Assembly (NCBI GenBank): GCA_019359435.1
Contig: JAHHHI010000064.1
Coordinates: forward strand, 1-64,000
Source: Kaiparowitsia implicata GSE-PSE-MK54-09C
Lineage (GTDB): Bacteria; Cyanobacteriota; Cyanobacteriia; Elainellales; Elainellaceae
Direction: 5' to 3'
DNA length: 64,000 bases
Part shown: positions 18,597 through 27,721 of the stretch, in pieces
Position numbering within the stretch: position 1 is the first letter of the stretch
Layout: each line of letters opens with the position of its first letter
The notes under the pieces: generated by a model
The model's input: only the letters and a program-made list of their open reading frames with translations
Database searches by the model: none
Told to the model about the DNA's origin: nothing
Translations under genes and position numbers: made by a program

Positions 18597-19370
18597 TTAG
18601 CTGCGCTCAGGAATCCCTGAACCATCAGCGGATATGATTACCTCTACTCGGCGGTTCAGTTGACGGCTATCCGAGCTAGCGTTACTCGCCACCGGGTACT
18701 CTTTACCGTAACCTGCGGTGAGTATTCGCTCCGGAGTCACCCCCAAACTTTGTAGGGCAAAGGACACAGCATCCGCACGGCGCTCGGACAAACGTTGGTT
18801 AAAGGAGTCCTCACCAACGGAGTCGGTGAAACCTTCGACGCGAATTCGGCGATTCGGATTGTCGCGTAGGTAGCTGGCCAACTGTTGCAGCTTGTATAAA
18901 CTTCCGGAACGCAGCTCAGCCTTACCCGTATCGAACAGTACATCACCGAAAGTTACCACGGTGCCGCGCTCAGTCTTCTTGGCATTCATTTCCTGCAAGG
19001 CTTTGAGCTGCGCAGTACGCACGTCTAAACGAACTTTTGTACGTTCAGCGTCTAGCCCTTGGATCTCTGCCTCCGCTTTACGCAATATGATCGTTTGCTC
19101 AGCCAGATTGATCTTGCTGGAAGCGAGGTAAGCAGCTTGTTCGACAGCCGGAGCCGTCCGATCCTGATTAGAAAGCATATCGGCCTTGGCTAATGCAGCA
19201 AATGCGTCTCGCGTCTCCAGGGCTGCAAGGGTATAAGCATCTGGCTTTTCCTTTAGCTTCTCATACTGCGTACGCGCTGCTAGCAGCTCGGCATTCTCAG
19301 GGGTTGAGCCGCAACCCGCTATAGCTAAGGCTAGAAGCGAAACTACGGAAAGAGATAAATTCTTGTGCAT
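18597..19370 (-). CDS. OmpA-family lipoprotein with DUF4398-like N-terminus
   Basis: 257 residues from the ATG at 19370, which has GAGG six bases upstream. A lipoprotein signal ends at LALAIAGC, so Cys21-type acylation and outer membrane location are expected. Residues about 25-120 are a helical, Ala/Lys/Glu-rich region resembling DUF4398. The rest (about 140-250) is an OmpA peptidoglycan-binding domain with FDTGKAELR, VEGFTDSVG, QRLSERRADAV and TAGYGKEYPVASN. It likely tethers the outer membrane to the cell wall. The stop of the DUF4398 gene at 19379 lies nine bases upstream, so the two form an operon. Confidence 0.9.
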   Translation of the reverse strand: MHKNLSLSVVSLLALAIAGCGSTPENAELLAARTQYEKLKEKPDAYTLAALETRDAFAALAKADMLSNQDRTAPAVEQAAYLASSKINLAEQTIILRKAEAEIQGLDAERTKVRLDVRTAQLKALQEMNAKKTERGTVVTFGDVLFDTGKAELRSGSLYKLQQLASYLRDNPNRRIRVEGFTDSVGEDSFNQRLSERRADAVSFALQSLGVTPERILTAGYGKEYPVASNASSDSRQLNRRVEVIISADGSGIPERS

Positions 19371-19378
19371 AATCGGCC

Positions 19379-19789
19379 TCAAAGTGCGCTACTGTGGAAA
19401 GTCTGCGGTACACCAGGTGCATGGAGCATTTCCTGCTCTAACACTTTGATGCCTTCACGAGCACTTTTTAGTGTCTGCTGTGCTTTATTAGCGCGAGCCT
19501 TGCGTTCGGCCAAATTGGCATCTGCCTCAGCCTGCTGAGCCAGTACGCGAGCTAAATTGTAGTTTTTCTCACCGAGAGCCCGCTCCATACTAAACAGCTT
19601 GTCTTGAGCGCTCTTCATTTCCACCGGTGCGTAGCGGGTGGCTTCCGCCGAGACTGCGCGGTTCACCGCATTCTTCGAAAGCAGCATTTGGTCTTCTGGT
19701 AGCGGTACACTTGAGCAAGCACTGAGAGAGCCTAACAGCACAAGCACGCCGCAGTGAGAAACGTAACCACCCAAGGTTCTCTTGGTCAT
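19379..19789 (-). CDS. DUF4398 lipoprotein
   Basis: 136 residues from the ATG at 19789, with GGAG six bases upstream. The signal ends in the lipobox LGSLSAC. The mature part is one helical hairpin-like domain rich in Ala, Gln, Lys and Glu (for example RVLAQQAEADANLAERKARA), the pattern of DUF4398 proteins. Such proteins usually sit beside OmpA-like lipoproteins, as here, and are thought to act together in the envelope; the exact function is unknown. The last bases approach the start of the OmpA-like gene. Confidence 0.85.
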   Translation of the reverse strand: MTKRTLGGYVSHCGVLVLLGSLSACSSVPLPEDQMLLSKNAVNRAVSAEATRYAPVEMKSAQDKLFSMERALGEKNYNLARVLAQQAEADANLAERKARANKAQQTLKSAREGIKVLEQEMLHAPGVPQTFHSSAL

Positions 19790-20075
19790 TTGTAACTCCA
19801 AAGGTTTCATCAAGTAGTCGCGCGGATTACGCGTGATTCCTGCAGAAGCAAGCTCCAACTTAATATGGAACTTGCGGCCACTTTAGGGACAAGAGCGGAG
19901 TAGTATCTAGGTATTTAAGGTCAACGCACCTATATCTTTCCGCGTTAGTCGCTGTCCTACACGCAACAATACGGACAAAGCGTGTGCACCTGTATAAGAA
20001 AAGTCTGAAGACAGCATCAGCCCTAAGCTGTGCCACATCCGATTATGAGGCATTGAAGAGGATCAACGTCATTCG

Positions 20076-21137
20076 CTAGATAGGTAGAGTTCTAATCGGG
20101 GCGTCATAAAATTTACTATGTTTACGAAACTGACCTGCCGTCACACCAAACATGCCACGGAAACGGTGCTGAAAATGCGCGGACGTAACGAATCCGCTGG
20201 AAATGGCGACTTCGAGCAAGGGTTTATTGGTGTATTGCAGCAACTGGCGTGCACGCGTCAGTCGCAGCTCCATGTAGTAACGAGGTGGCGTCGCCTTTAC
20301 GTACTGGCAAAAAAGGCGCTCCAACTGGCGCCTAGAAATACTCACATACTGCGCGATCTCATCTATGCCGATTGGGTCCTCAATATTAGTGTGCATTAGT
20401 TCTAACGCGGCTTTCAGTGGTTGTGGCAATGTAGGATCGGTGTCGATCGAAACAACAGAAACGTCTAACGTCTCGCGCAAATTGTCGCAACTCAACACTT
20501 CTTCGACCGCACTCACCAGCTCTCGCCTCGTACTGCGGCGGACCACTTCTAGCATCATGCCCAAAGAGCTGTTTGCCCCCGCGCAACTGATCCGACGCCG
20601 GTCGACTACATACGAACGACTCGTCACCCTTGCCTTGGGAAACAACTCAGTCATCATGACCCGGCCATCTGGATGAAAGGCGTACTCGTAACCGTCCAGC
20701 AACCCCGCTTCGGCGATAAAATAGGCGCCATTCCATAGCCCACCAAGCATCGCACCCGCAGCATCAGCCTGACGCAGCTTAGTTCTGAGCAACGGATTGG
20801 CATGCAACTGCACACGAAAACCGCCGCAGACTACAATCAGATGCTGCTCACGCTCACGTAGGCTCTCCAGACTACAATCCACCGAAATGGAAAGCCCCAA
20901 ATCGCTGACAGCAACACCCAGACTACCGCTGACTACCAACACCTCATAAAGCGGTGTGGGGCTCATCAGATTGGCAGTTACGAGGGCGTCAACCGCACCG
21001 GTAAACGCCATCATCGAGAAATTATCCAGCAGGACGAAGGCAACACGCTTCGTCACAATACTCGACTCGCTAGATTGCACTCGCTTTAGATGTACCCGAT
21101 TTTTGTCCTTCAGGACACTCTCAAACGACGGTTTCAC
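20076..21137 (-). CDS. GlxA-type AraC-family transcriptional regulator
   Basis: 353 residues if the GTG at 21137 is used. Residues about 30-195 are a DJ-1/PfpI-like amidotransferase fold (VAFVLLDNFSMMAFTGAVD, VVCGGF, GLWNGAYFIAEAGLLDG) that serves as a ligand-sensing domain in GlxA-type regulators. Residues about 235-340 are an AraC double helix-turn-helix with ISRRQLERLFCQYVKATPPR and VTSAHFQHRFRGMFGVTAG. The family includes regulators of choline, carnitine and arginine catabolism, but the ligand cannot be read here and no catabolic operon lies next to it. The start is uncertain; an internal GTG at VTKRVAF is possible. Confidence 0.85.
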   Translation of the reverse strand: MKPSFESVLKDKNRVHLKRVQSSESSIVTKRVAFVLLDNFSMMAFTGAVDALVTANLMSPTPLYEVLVVSGSLGVAVSDLGLSISVDCSLESLREREQHLIVVCGGFRVQLHANPLLRTKLRQADAAGAMLGGLWNGAYFIAEAGLLDGYEYAFHPDGRVMMTELFPKARVTSRSYVVDRRRISCAGANSSLGMMLEVVRRSTRRELVSAVEEVLSCDNLRETLDVSVVSIDTDPTLPQPLKAALELMHTNIEDPIGIDEIAQYVSISRRQLERLFCQYVKATPPRYYMELRLTRARQLLQYTNKPLLEVAISSGFVTSAHFQHRFRGMFGVTAGQFRKHSKFYDAPIRTLPI

Positions 21138-21465
21138 CTGGTAACTATTTAATTAATGTAGAGGCCAGCGACGGCGATAAGAGACAGCTCTCACCAAGCG
21201 GTTATCAGAACGACAATAGCTGCTTGCCTTAGCACCTACGAGCCGGATAGCTCGAACACACCCTCATGGGTGAAGACTCATTCAAATTCGTGGCAGGCGG
21301 CTTCATGCTATCAACCATAAATATTCTTTTCTAGGGTACGCGGAAGGACACGCTTAATTGGTCGACACAAGATCGGAAAGATACATAATGGCAATCCGTA
21401 TTAAGAGTCAACAATACGACGCTGCAGCACTACATCAAACTGATACTCACAAGTTACCATTCTAG
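21138..21465. other. Intergenic region
   Basis: About 330 bases with no supported gene or clear signal. Confidence 0.4.
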
Positions 21466-21693
21466 CTATAACGTCGACGATTGTTGCCGTACCGACAACT
21501 TCGGCCAGAGCAAATAACGTAAAAGTTGCCAACCGCTGTGAGTTTGCCAAGTAAACATTTTGCCTTCACTCTCAGGCTTATCAAAATCATGACACTCGTA
21601 AAGTAAGTGCTCTGATTCTTGCCCTGTAAAGGCAACTGACGAATATCCAACGCAGATCAATAACCCACAAACATCAGCAAAAAAACTGATCAA
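21466..21693 (-). CDS. Small hypothetical exported protein
   Basis: 75 residues that begin with a hydrophobic stretch (MISFFADVCGLLICVGYSS) that could be a signal or membrane segment, followed by a polar tail with ECHDFDKPESEGK. The start codon would be TTG 17 bases after the stop of the gene at 21711, with no good ribosome site. It may be real and linked to its neighbour, or a chance frame. Confidence 0.3.
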   Translation of the reverse strand: MISFFADVCGLLICVGYSSVAFTGQESEHLLYECHDFDKPESEGKMFTWQTHSGWQLLRYLLWPKLSVRQQSSTL

Positions 21694-21710
21694 TCGATTA
21701 TTTAATTACG

Positions 21711-22229
21711 CTACGCAACACCCCACCATGGCTTAGGCTCGAATTTATAAAGATCTTTTAAATGAGAGCGAATGACTTCTTGTGCACGCTGCATTCCTAC
21801 GGCGCAGGGGTAGTCATTAAACAGGACAACCGGGGGCGGTACTAAATTATCCGGACTGGAACCTGCGTACAGGGCCTGACTAACGGAATTAACTTCTACA
21901 GAACGAAAAACAACCTGATCCAAAACCGACTTTGTTAAAAGTATGGGCGCAAGCTGAAATGCAGCCGAGAATATTTTATTTTTTTCAAGAGAACCGCGAT
22001 ATAAAACTCTCCCTACAGAGTTAAATATCCAAAATTTATCACAGAAAGCAATGCCTAAATCACGTAAAATATGGCGACCAAATGCAATAGGGATAAGCTG
22101 TACTGCTTGCGTAGCAACTCCAGGAGAAACTTCCTTCTCACAAAGCGAATTATAAATGAATTCATCGCTAGTATATTCCACCTCCACAACAAGCCTTGCA
22201 TACAAACCAACAACCTTTTGGTTATCCAT
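21711..22229 (-). CDS. Hypothetical protein beside S-pyocin-domain gene
   Basis: 172 residues, not recognised. It has no signal peptide or membrane helix and looks soluble, with a mix of hydrophobic strands (LYARLVVEVEY, APILLTKSVLDQVVF) and a C-terminal helical, Trp-rich end (EPKPWWGVA). An AGGAG-like site (TTAGGAG) precedes the ATG. It lies about 660 bases after the S-pyocin-domain gene on the same strand, so an immunity or accessory role is possible but not shown. Confidence 0.65.
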   Translation of the reverse strand: MDNQKVVGLYARLVVEVEYTSDEFIYNSLCEKEVSPGVATQAVQLIPIAFGRHILRDLGIAFCDKFWIFNSVGRVLYRGSLEKNKIFSAAFQLAPILLTKSVLDQVVFRSVEVNSVSQALYAGSSPDNLVPPPVVLFNDYPCAVGMQRAQEVIRSHLKDLYKFEPKPWWGVA

Positions 22230-22892
22230 AAAACCTAGACTCCTAACGATTAAGTTAAAGCGTGAAACAAAAGCATTAAGTTAATCGGGCGTATATCTGG
22301 GAAAATAATATCAGATACGACACAAAAGAAACCTCTCAACCCAAGGCACAAGAAATTTCTGACTCCACTACCAGACAGCGGAGTCCTGTTTCCCTGATCA
22401 AACCACTACAACCTGAAGCCGCCATCAGGATTCCCTTTAAAGTCGCCGAACAATTCCTATTTTATAAGCCTACCCATATCGAACGACGATGGATTTTGCC
22501 AAATCTTCAATACATATACTTTACTTATCCACGAGAATTTATCCTCCGGAACATAGTTATTCTTTAATAGCACCTTACCCGATTTATCAGCTGCGCAGCC
22601 ATCAAAGCGACGTGACGCATACCAACTTCAGCCTACTATTCGGCGATTTCAACGCAGTACTTTTATTGCTGAAATTAAATAAATCAGAATAATATATACT
22701 CTCACGCCACAAGAAATACGAAGCTCTATTCATCAAAGGTGCTAGTAGCTGCTGGGCAGCGCTGGGGCTAGCTTCAGACATTATGAAGTTGGGGCTGTTG
22801 ATTTATCGGGAAAGACTGCAAATAGCTAGCCACATCGCCATTCACATTATTGAGGAGCTTCCGATACTTGCCGTTACCTCAGCGCGATACAT
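22230..22892. other. Gap between hypothetical gene and S-pyocin-domain gene
   Basis: About 660 bases, without a reading frame of note on the minus strand. In a complete S-type bacteriocin a killing domain would be expected directly after the pyocin domain, and nothing resembling one was seen. Confidence 0.4.
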
Positions 22893-23798
22893 TTAAACCG
22901 TTACAGCGTCTGAGTCGAAGTGCAAGCTCAGTGCGATGTATATAGGCTGGATATCGCCGCTTGGGAACCAAATGATCGCATCTTGATACTCGGGCGGATA
23001 CACAGGGTTGACTAAGATCTGTTCGGACCTTTCGGTGGGAGGATAGACCCACACTGCTGGTAACTTATGCGCCCCTTCTAGAGTCGGAATTCTTGGTACC
23101 TCGTTCGGATCGGCGGCAGGCGTCCAAATTAGTTCGATGCCACGAGCTATATTGGCGGTGAACTGATCCCCTCGGGGGGCGGCCTTAATAATTGGCACGC
23201 TCTCCCATTTAGGTTTGCCCCCCGTATAAAAACCATATACATCGACCGCCCCTTCAGGTGAGCGCCTGATGTTCAGTCGCACACGGGTTCGCCCCATATC
23301 GATCGCAGCATATTGTTCTTGAGTGTAGTAGGCACTATCTGGGGAGAGGGTATTGTTAGGTAGAAGCACAGCAATGGTCCCATGCGCCGTCCCGCCCATA
23401 CAACCGGCCGTGACCATTTCATCAGTAAGCCCCAAAGCGATATTGCCGCCCAGGCGTGCAGATAATGTAATACTGGAAGAAGAGCCGCCTGCTAATTTCA
23501 ACGGTGTACCGGTTGCCGAAATAGAGGTCTCGGTAACTAATACAGCCCATTCCCCATAGCTTTTCAACAACTCCAATGGAACGAAGTTACCAGGGTGATA
23601 ATAATTGATAACGCCGTCAGGCAAGCTGCAAGACTTGGCAAACACGCAACCGGCCTGCCTCAATTTTTTGTGAGGGGCCTCTTGCCGATTTCCCACCACA
23701 AGAGATTGCGAAATCTCATGGTCAAAATTTCGGTTATATAGCTCAACACCTAACGGCAGTCGCCTACCTCTATTATTAGACATATAGACGCTACTCAT
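22893..23798 (-). CDS. S-type pyocin domain protein, no visible killing domain
   Basis: 301 residues from the ATG at 23798 (GGAG nine bases before it). The C-terminal half has the signature of the S-type pyocin/colicin-like translocation domain: WTPAADPNEVPRIPTLEGA, then YPPTERSEQILVNPVYPPEY, then DAIIWFPSGDIQPIYIALS. The middle part contains Gly-rich GTAHGTIAVLLP and YTGGKPKWESVPI. The protein ends 11 residues after this domain (FDSDAVTV), so the nuclease or pore-forming domain that normally follows is absent. It may be a truncated bacteriocin, a member of a stand-alone domain family, or part of a split toxin. No signal peptide is seen. Confidence 0.7.
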   Translation of the reverse strand: MSSVYMSNNRGRRLPLGVELYNRNFDHEISQSLVVGNRQEAPHKKLRQAGCVFAKSCSLPDGVINYYHPGNFVPLELLKSYGEWAVLVTETSISATGTPLKLAGGSSSSITLSARLGGNIALGLTDEMVTAGCMGGTAHGTIAVLLPNNTLSPDSAYYTQEQYAAIDMGRTRVRLNIRRSPEGAVDVYGFYTGGKPKWESVPIIKAAPRGDQFTANIARGIELIWTPAADPNEVPRIPTLEGAHKLPAVWVYPPTERSEQILVNPVYPPEYQDAIIWFPSGDIQPIYIALSLHFDSDAVTV

Positions 23799-24142
23799 TT
23801 TCGATAGCTCCAGCAGATATGGCACGGGTCCGGGAAAATCTCATCTCGTCTCTGTGCATCACGGCTTTCGCATTGATATAGGAAAGTATTAAACTTGGTG
23901 ATGGACTGAGTTAGCCATGCATATTTGAATAAGGTGACCCGATCTAAATGGATCAGGTCACCCGCTCATTAAGGCATTTCAGCCGCCGCTAAGCCTTCCA
24001 CAGCTACCATTTTCCACATTCCAAACGGCCCACTCTGTAGTCGCCAGCAGGTGTCAGTGCACTAATCACAGGTTCGATGGTGCGAAGTTCACCTGCTTCG
24101 CCTTAGTGCCCCGCAGGTAAAATCTTGGTTTTTTTTCAAAAA
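23799..24142. other. Region between S-pyocin gene and aqpZ terminator
   Basis: About 340 bases with no supported gene. It should contain the promoter of the S-pyocin-domain gene, reading left. Nothing else recognised. Confidence 0.4.
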
Positions 24143-24171
24143 TCAGGGAATCATTTTCAGTGTTTCCCTGA
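24138..24171 (-). terminator. Terminator after aqpZ
   Basis: Stem TCAGGGAA/TTCCCTGA (24143-24150 and 24164-24171) with a 13-base loop. On the minus strand it is followed by TTTTTG and more T. It lies about 35 bases beyond the aqpZ stop. Confidence 0.75.
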
Positions 24172-24205
24172 CACTTCAACCAAGTAGCCTATCCTCTCCA
24201 CTTGT

Positions 24206-24892
24206 TCAGTCTTCTTTAGCTATTACTCTAAACATGAAAGCCCCCAGCAAAGCCCCTACTAACGGAGCAAACCAGAACAACCAAAGTTGCTCTATAGCCC
24301 AATCACCAACATACAGTGCAACCGCAGTACTACGCGCGGGGTTCACGGAGGTGTTAGTCACCGGAATACTAATCAAGTGAATAAGCGTCAAGGTTAAGCC
24401 AATAGCAATTGGGGCAAAATCCTTTGCGGCTTGTTTGGTAGTTGCCCCAAGAATGATGAAGAGGAAGAATGCGGTGAGCACCAACTCACAAACTAGAGCA
24501 GCCCACACCGAGTAACCGCCCGGCGAGTGAGCCCCATAACCGTTAGCCGCAAAACCGCTGGAAACATCGAAATCGGGCTTACCACTGGCAATCGCCATGA
24601 GGACGCTTGCAGCGATTATCCCTCCGAGTAATTGAGCAATCATATAAGGCGCTAACTTACGCACCGGAAAACGTCCGCCAACCCAAAGACCAATAGAAAC
24701 TGCCGGATTAAAGTGCCCCCCTGAAATAGGACCTACGGCATAAGCCATCGTCAACACGCTCAACCCAAAAGCCAGAGAAACCCCGACAAAACCGATCCCG
24801 AAATCTGGATAACCCGCAGCCAAAACTGCACTACCACACCCCCCTAGAACCAGCCAAAATGTGCCAAAGCATTCGGCAATATACTGTTTCAT
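24206..24892 (-). CDS. aqpZ: Aquaporin Z (water channel)
   Basis: 228 residues from the ATG at 24892, which has AAGGTG six bases upstream. The two NPA boxes are present (HFNPAV at 62-64 and SVNPARS at 184-186), with H172 and R187 at the selectivity-filter positions expected of water-selective AqpZ. Six membrane helices are clear, and length equals E. coli AqpZ. It allows rapid water movement across the inner membrane during osmotic change. Single gene with its own terminator. Confidence 0.95.
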   Translation of the reverse strand: MKQYIAECFGTFWLVLGGCGSAVLAAGYPDFGIGFVGVSLAFGLSVLTMAYAVGPISGGHFNPAVSIGLWVGGRFPVRKLAPYMIAQLLGGIIAASVLMAIASGKPDFDVSSGFAANGYGAHSPGGYSVWAALVCELVLTAFFLFIILGATTKQAAKDFAPIAIGLTLTLIHLISIPVTNTSVNPARSTAVALYVGDWAIEQLWLFWFAPLVGALLGAFMFRVIAKED

Positions 24893-25242
24893 CGTAAGCA
24901 CCTTGTTATACATTTTAGAAGTGAATTAAAGAACCCACACAAGACAACCCTCACATCAAACTTATGAGGCTCGATTAATTCACAAATCACATGAAGAAGC
25001 TCTGCATAAAAACCAGATATAAAGGCCTAAAGCCGTCTCAATGCATTCTCTATTCTTAAGTTACCTAATAACTCAATCAGGCAAAAAATATTTGCGATAT
25101 AATAGTGTGCAAAAAAAAATAATTCACTCAGCAAACCACCCTTCGGCACGTGGGAGTTTTCCGAAAGATATTTTTTGCGAAATTAGCTGATTAACGTACT
25201 CGAACAGATAAACCCAAGATGCATAACACAACATTTTCCCCA
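24893..25242. other. Intergenic region upstream of aqpZ
   Basis: About 350 bases, AT-rich. It should hold the aqpZ promoter (reading left). No gene seen; the relic autotransporter terminator begins at 25243. Confidence 0.4.
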
Positions 25243-25272
25243 TAAAAAAACCGCCTCAGTCACCTGAGGCGG
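25243..25272 (-). terminator. Terminator, copy of autotransporter-B type
   Basis: Stem CCGCCTCAG/CTGAGGCGG (25251-25259 and 25264-25272) with loop TCAC, followed on the minus strand by a T run (A run 25244-25250). The stem and surrounding bases match 3359-3390, including the TTCC and CCAGCCATCCGTGCTG beyond. It now ends transcripts of the CapA-like gene at 25491. Confidence 0.85.
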
Positions 25273-25445
25273 CTTGTCTTCCTTGACCGGGAGCTCCTGC
25301 TCCCAGCCATCCGTGCTGCTTTAGTTACTCCTTACCGCCTGAAGCCACAAGGCTGCGTAGTCTTGGGCATCACCCTTCACGATGTTCTTGTAGCAGCCGT
25401 ACTGAAGGCAAGCGTCGATGTACGGACCAGTGTCTTCTTTACAGC
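25273..25445 (-). pseudogene. Relic of an autotransporter 3' end (barrel fragment)
   Basis: The DNA at about 25283-25320 matches the end of autotransporter B (compare 3396-3440, CCAGCCATCCGTGCTG). Further on, 25366-25440 (GCATCACCCTTCACG, TTCTTGTAGC, CGATGTACGG) matches 3926-4000 in the barrel coding region. The roughly 500 bases between are missing, so it is an internally deleted, non-functional remnant. It lies directly before the CapA-like gene at 25491 on the same strand. Confidence 0.8.
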
Positions 25446-25490
25446 CCGGGCCCACCCTACCAGTGGAGCGGTAAACAATGGTGCGCAGCC

Positions 25491-27140
25491 CTAATGATCC
25501 ACGGGCCGCTGAGGTAAGCTTGAAAGAGGAGACAGGATTTCATTCCACACCCTGTCACGCAAATGTGGAAGCTGACTCTTCTCAAGTTCGGTTAGGCCGT
25601 AATCGTCCGGATTCTCTAAGACATCGTAGAACTTGACGATTCGGCAGTTGAAACTTCCGCCGCCAAGATCCTGGTTAACAATATAAATCGGCAATGCTTC
25701 GAGACCACATAATACCCTACCGTTCGTGACCGATTCTGTTGCTGTAACCTTCGCAATTTTGAATTTTATAATGTAGGAAAGCTTCGAGTTTCGACTTTCC
25801 GGATGATAACTAACAAAATCGCCGAAACTGTAGACGACTAACGCGTCCTGCTTGCCTGGGCGCGCAATAAGCTCCGAGGGCTGACTAACATGCGCATGGT
25901 TACCTAAAATGGTATCGACACCGCATGCAATAATTTTCTGGGCTGCCTCGCGAATATTGGTATGTGGATACATCTCAAACTCCCACCCCCAGTGGCAGTA
26001 AGCGATGATCCAGTCTGCGCCTTTGGCTTTGGCTGCCGCGACCTGCCTCTCGATCATCGAGTAATCGGGGGCGGGATTGACGTCGTTAAATCGTACTTCG
26101 TTGGCAAGATACGACTTACCTGGGGGCGCTGCATAGCCGTTAAGATCCATTGTGAACGCCAACAAAGCAATGCACAGGCCATTCGCCTGAATGAAACGTA
26201 TTGCTAAATCTTGGCTGGACTGACTTGGCGCAGTCCCAGAGTAAACCGCCCCTGAATCGTTTAGTACACTAAGTGTGGCGAGAATACCTTCCTCACCCCA
26301 GTCCATCGCATGATTCGTTGCGGTACTAAAAAAATTTATCTTAGCTTCTGAGCGAAATTTTTGGAACATCGCCTCAGATGTATTCATTTTAGCAGGGGCT
26401 CCCAGCGCTTGAGTACGCCCCAAAGGGCTGCTCTTATCAACGGTCGTCTCTAAATTAGCGCTAACGATATCAGCGCTGCTATAGAAGTCGACAATATCGT
26501 CGAACAAGTGCTCTGTATTTTTCGGTGTCAAAACATCGACCGCAAGTAGGTCTCCCGCACATGATATAGAGACACTAGTGAAGTTATGCGGAACCTCACT
26601 GAGCTTACTAAGGTCCTGAGATGCGAATAAAGCTTCCAACCCCGAGCCTTTTTCAGCTACTTCAAGCTGATTGAACCAATAGCGGTAAAGCCATTTTAAT
26701 TTTTCAAATGGATTATTCGCAATATCATAGACGCCTGTTTCTGGTTGCGGATAATGGAACTCATCATAAAAAATATAGCTAACCAGCAAAACTACTAGCC
26801 TAGCCAGGGTACGCTTATCGATATCGTTAGCTGCGAAAGGAAGCTTTATCGCGGACTCAGATTCGCCGAAAATTTTATCGAGCGCTAACTCTCCACTAAA
26901 TTTACCCGGTTCGTTCAACACAGGTTGAATCTTTGCCAAGATGTTTAGCAACCCAACTTTCGTAACCCAACCGAAAACCTCTCGTGCGTGCTCTTTCTCA
27001 TCAGAGCTAAGCGTCTCACACAGCTCCAACTCACCAATCGCTACACGCTCAAGTGTAGCAACCACTTCATACCCATGTTTATCAAGGTAAATTTTTAGAA
27101 TTAACATTAATTCTTTTAGCTGCATTAAATATTCTTTCAT
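25491..27140 (-). CDS. CapA-like metallophosphatase-fold protein 1
   Basis: 549 residues from the ATG at 27140 (aligned with the start of the paralogue at 27722-29332). The C-terminal two thirds is a CapA (poly-gamma-glutamate synthesis, calcineurin-like) domain with ISCAGDLLAVD, SANLETTVD, NHAMDWGEEG, CHWGWEFEMY, LGNHAHVSQPS and YSFGDFVSYHP, all expected metal-site motifs. The first 180 residues are helical and acidic without recognised domain, and no signal peptide or membrane helix is visible, unlike membrane-bound CapA. Substrate unknown. No capB/capC partners lie nearby. It is followed by the autotransporter relic and terminator. The frame extends upstream but without support. Confidence 0.8.
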   Translation of the reverse strand: MKEYLMQLKELMLILKIYLDKHGYEVVATLERVAIGELELCETLSSDEKEHAREVFGWVTKVGLLNILAKIQPVLNEPGKFSGELALDKIFGESESAIKLPFAANDIDKRTLARLVVLLVSYIFYDEFHYPQPETGVYDIANNPFEKLKWLYRYWFNQLEVAEKGSGLEALFASQDLSKLSEVPHNFTSVSISCAGDLLAVDVLTPKNTEHLFDDIVDFYSSADIVSANLETTVDKSSPLGRTQALGAPAKMNTSEAMFQKFRSEAKINFFSTATNHAMDWGEEGILATLSVLNDSGAVYSGTAPSQSSQDLAIRFIQANGLCIALLAFTMDLNGYAAPPGKSYLANEVRFNDVNPAPDYSMIERQVAAAKAKGADWIIAYCHWGWEFEMYPHTNIREAAQKIIACGVDTILGNHAHVSQPSELIARPGKQDALVVYSFGDFVSYHPESRNSKLSYIIKFKIAKVTATESVTNGRVLCGLEALPIYIVNQDLGGGSFNCRIVKFYDVLENPDDYGLTELEKSQLPHLRDRVWNEILSPLSSLPQRPVDH

Positions 27141-27721
27141 GTTTATAACTCTTTCGCCTTTAATAAAAATTTCATAAACCCATGTGTAAATTCCAAAATA
27201 CGGAACCCAGGCTTTCAAGCCTGTTTATAGAATTTTCTAAGGAAATTAGTCAAGAATCTAAAAGGCACTATCCAACCTGGCACGCCAACCGACAATGCAG
27301 TTCTAAACAGCCTAGATAGAGCATTTTTTTCGTAGCACCCACTGAATGACCACCATGTCAAGCAATACACCAACTACTTACACCAAGCCTTACTAAATAA
27401 CACTGCAGAATTGGCCATTAATTAGTAATTAAAAGTAGCAATTTCCCCAATACCGTCAACCACACAATTAACTATACCCATCCACTTTAGTTTTTAGACG
27501 TGAAGCACTATCGCAATACAGCACAGCCTGCAGGCCAAGGTGCCGAATCTCACCGCCCATATTTTTCGTATAGAACCAGTCGCACCTTATAAAATGAAAG
27601 GCATAAAACATAAAAGCCCAGGCTACACCTGGGCTTTTATGTTTTATGCCTGTTTCGGTACAGAAATCAAGTTACGCTGTACAGCGCAGCAACCTTAATA
27701 ACGCAGGCTTCCCGGCGCTCT
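27141..27721. other. Gap between the two CapA-like genes
   Basis: About 580 bases, AT-rich, with no gene. It contains the long palindrome at 27599-27651 that probably ends the upstream gene. The promoter of CapA-like 1 should lie at the low-coordinate side of the region around 27141-27300. Confidence 0.5.
27599..27651. terminator. Perfect 24-bp inverted repeat, bidirectional terminator
   Basis: Arms at 27599-27622 and 27628-27651 are perfect reverse complements with loop CTACA. The core AAAAGCCCAGG/CCTGGGCTTTT gives T runs on both strands. It lies about 70 bases past the stop of the CapA-like gene at 27722, in the correct place to end its transcript. Confidence 0.88.
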
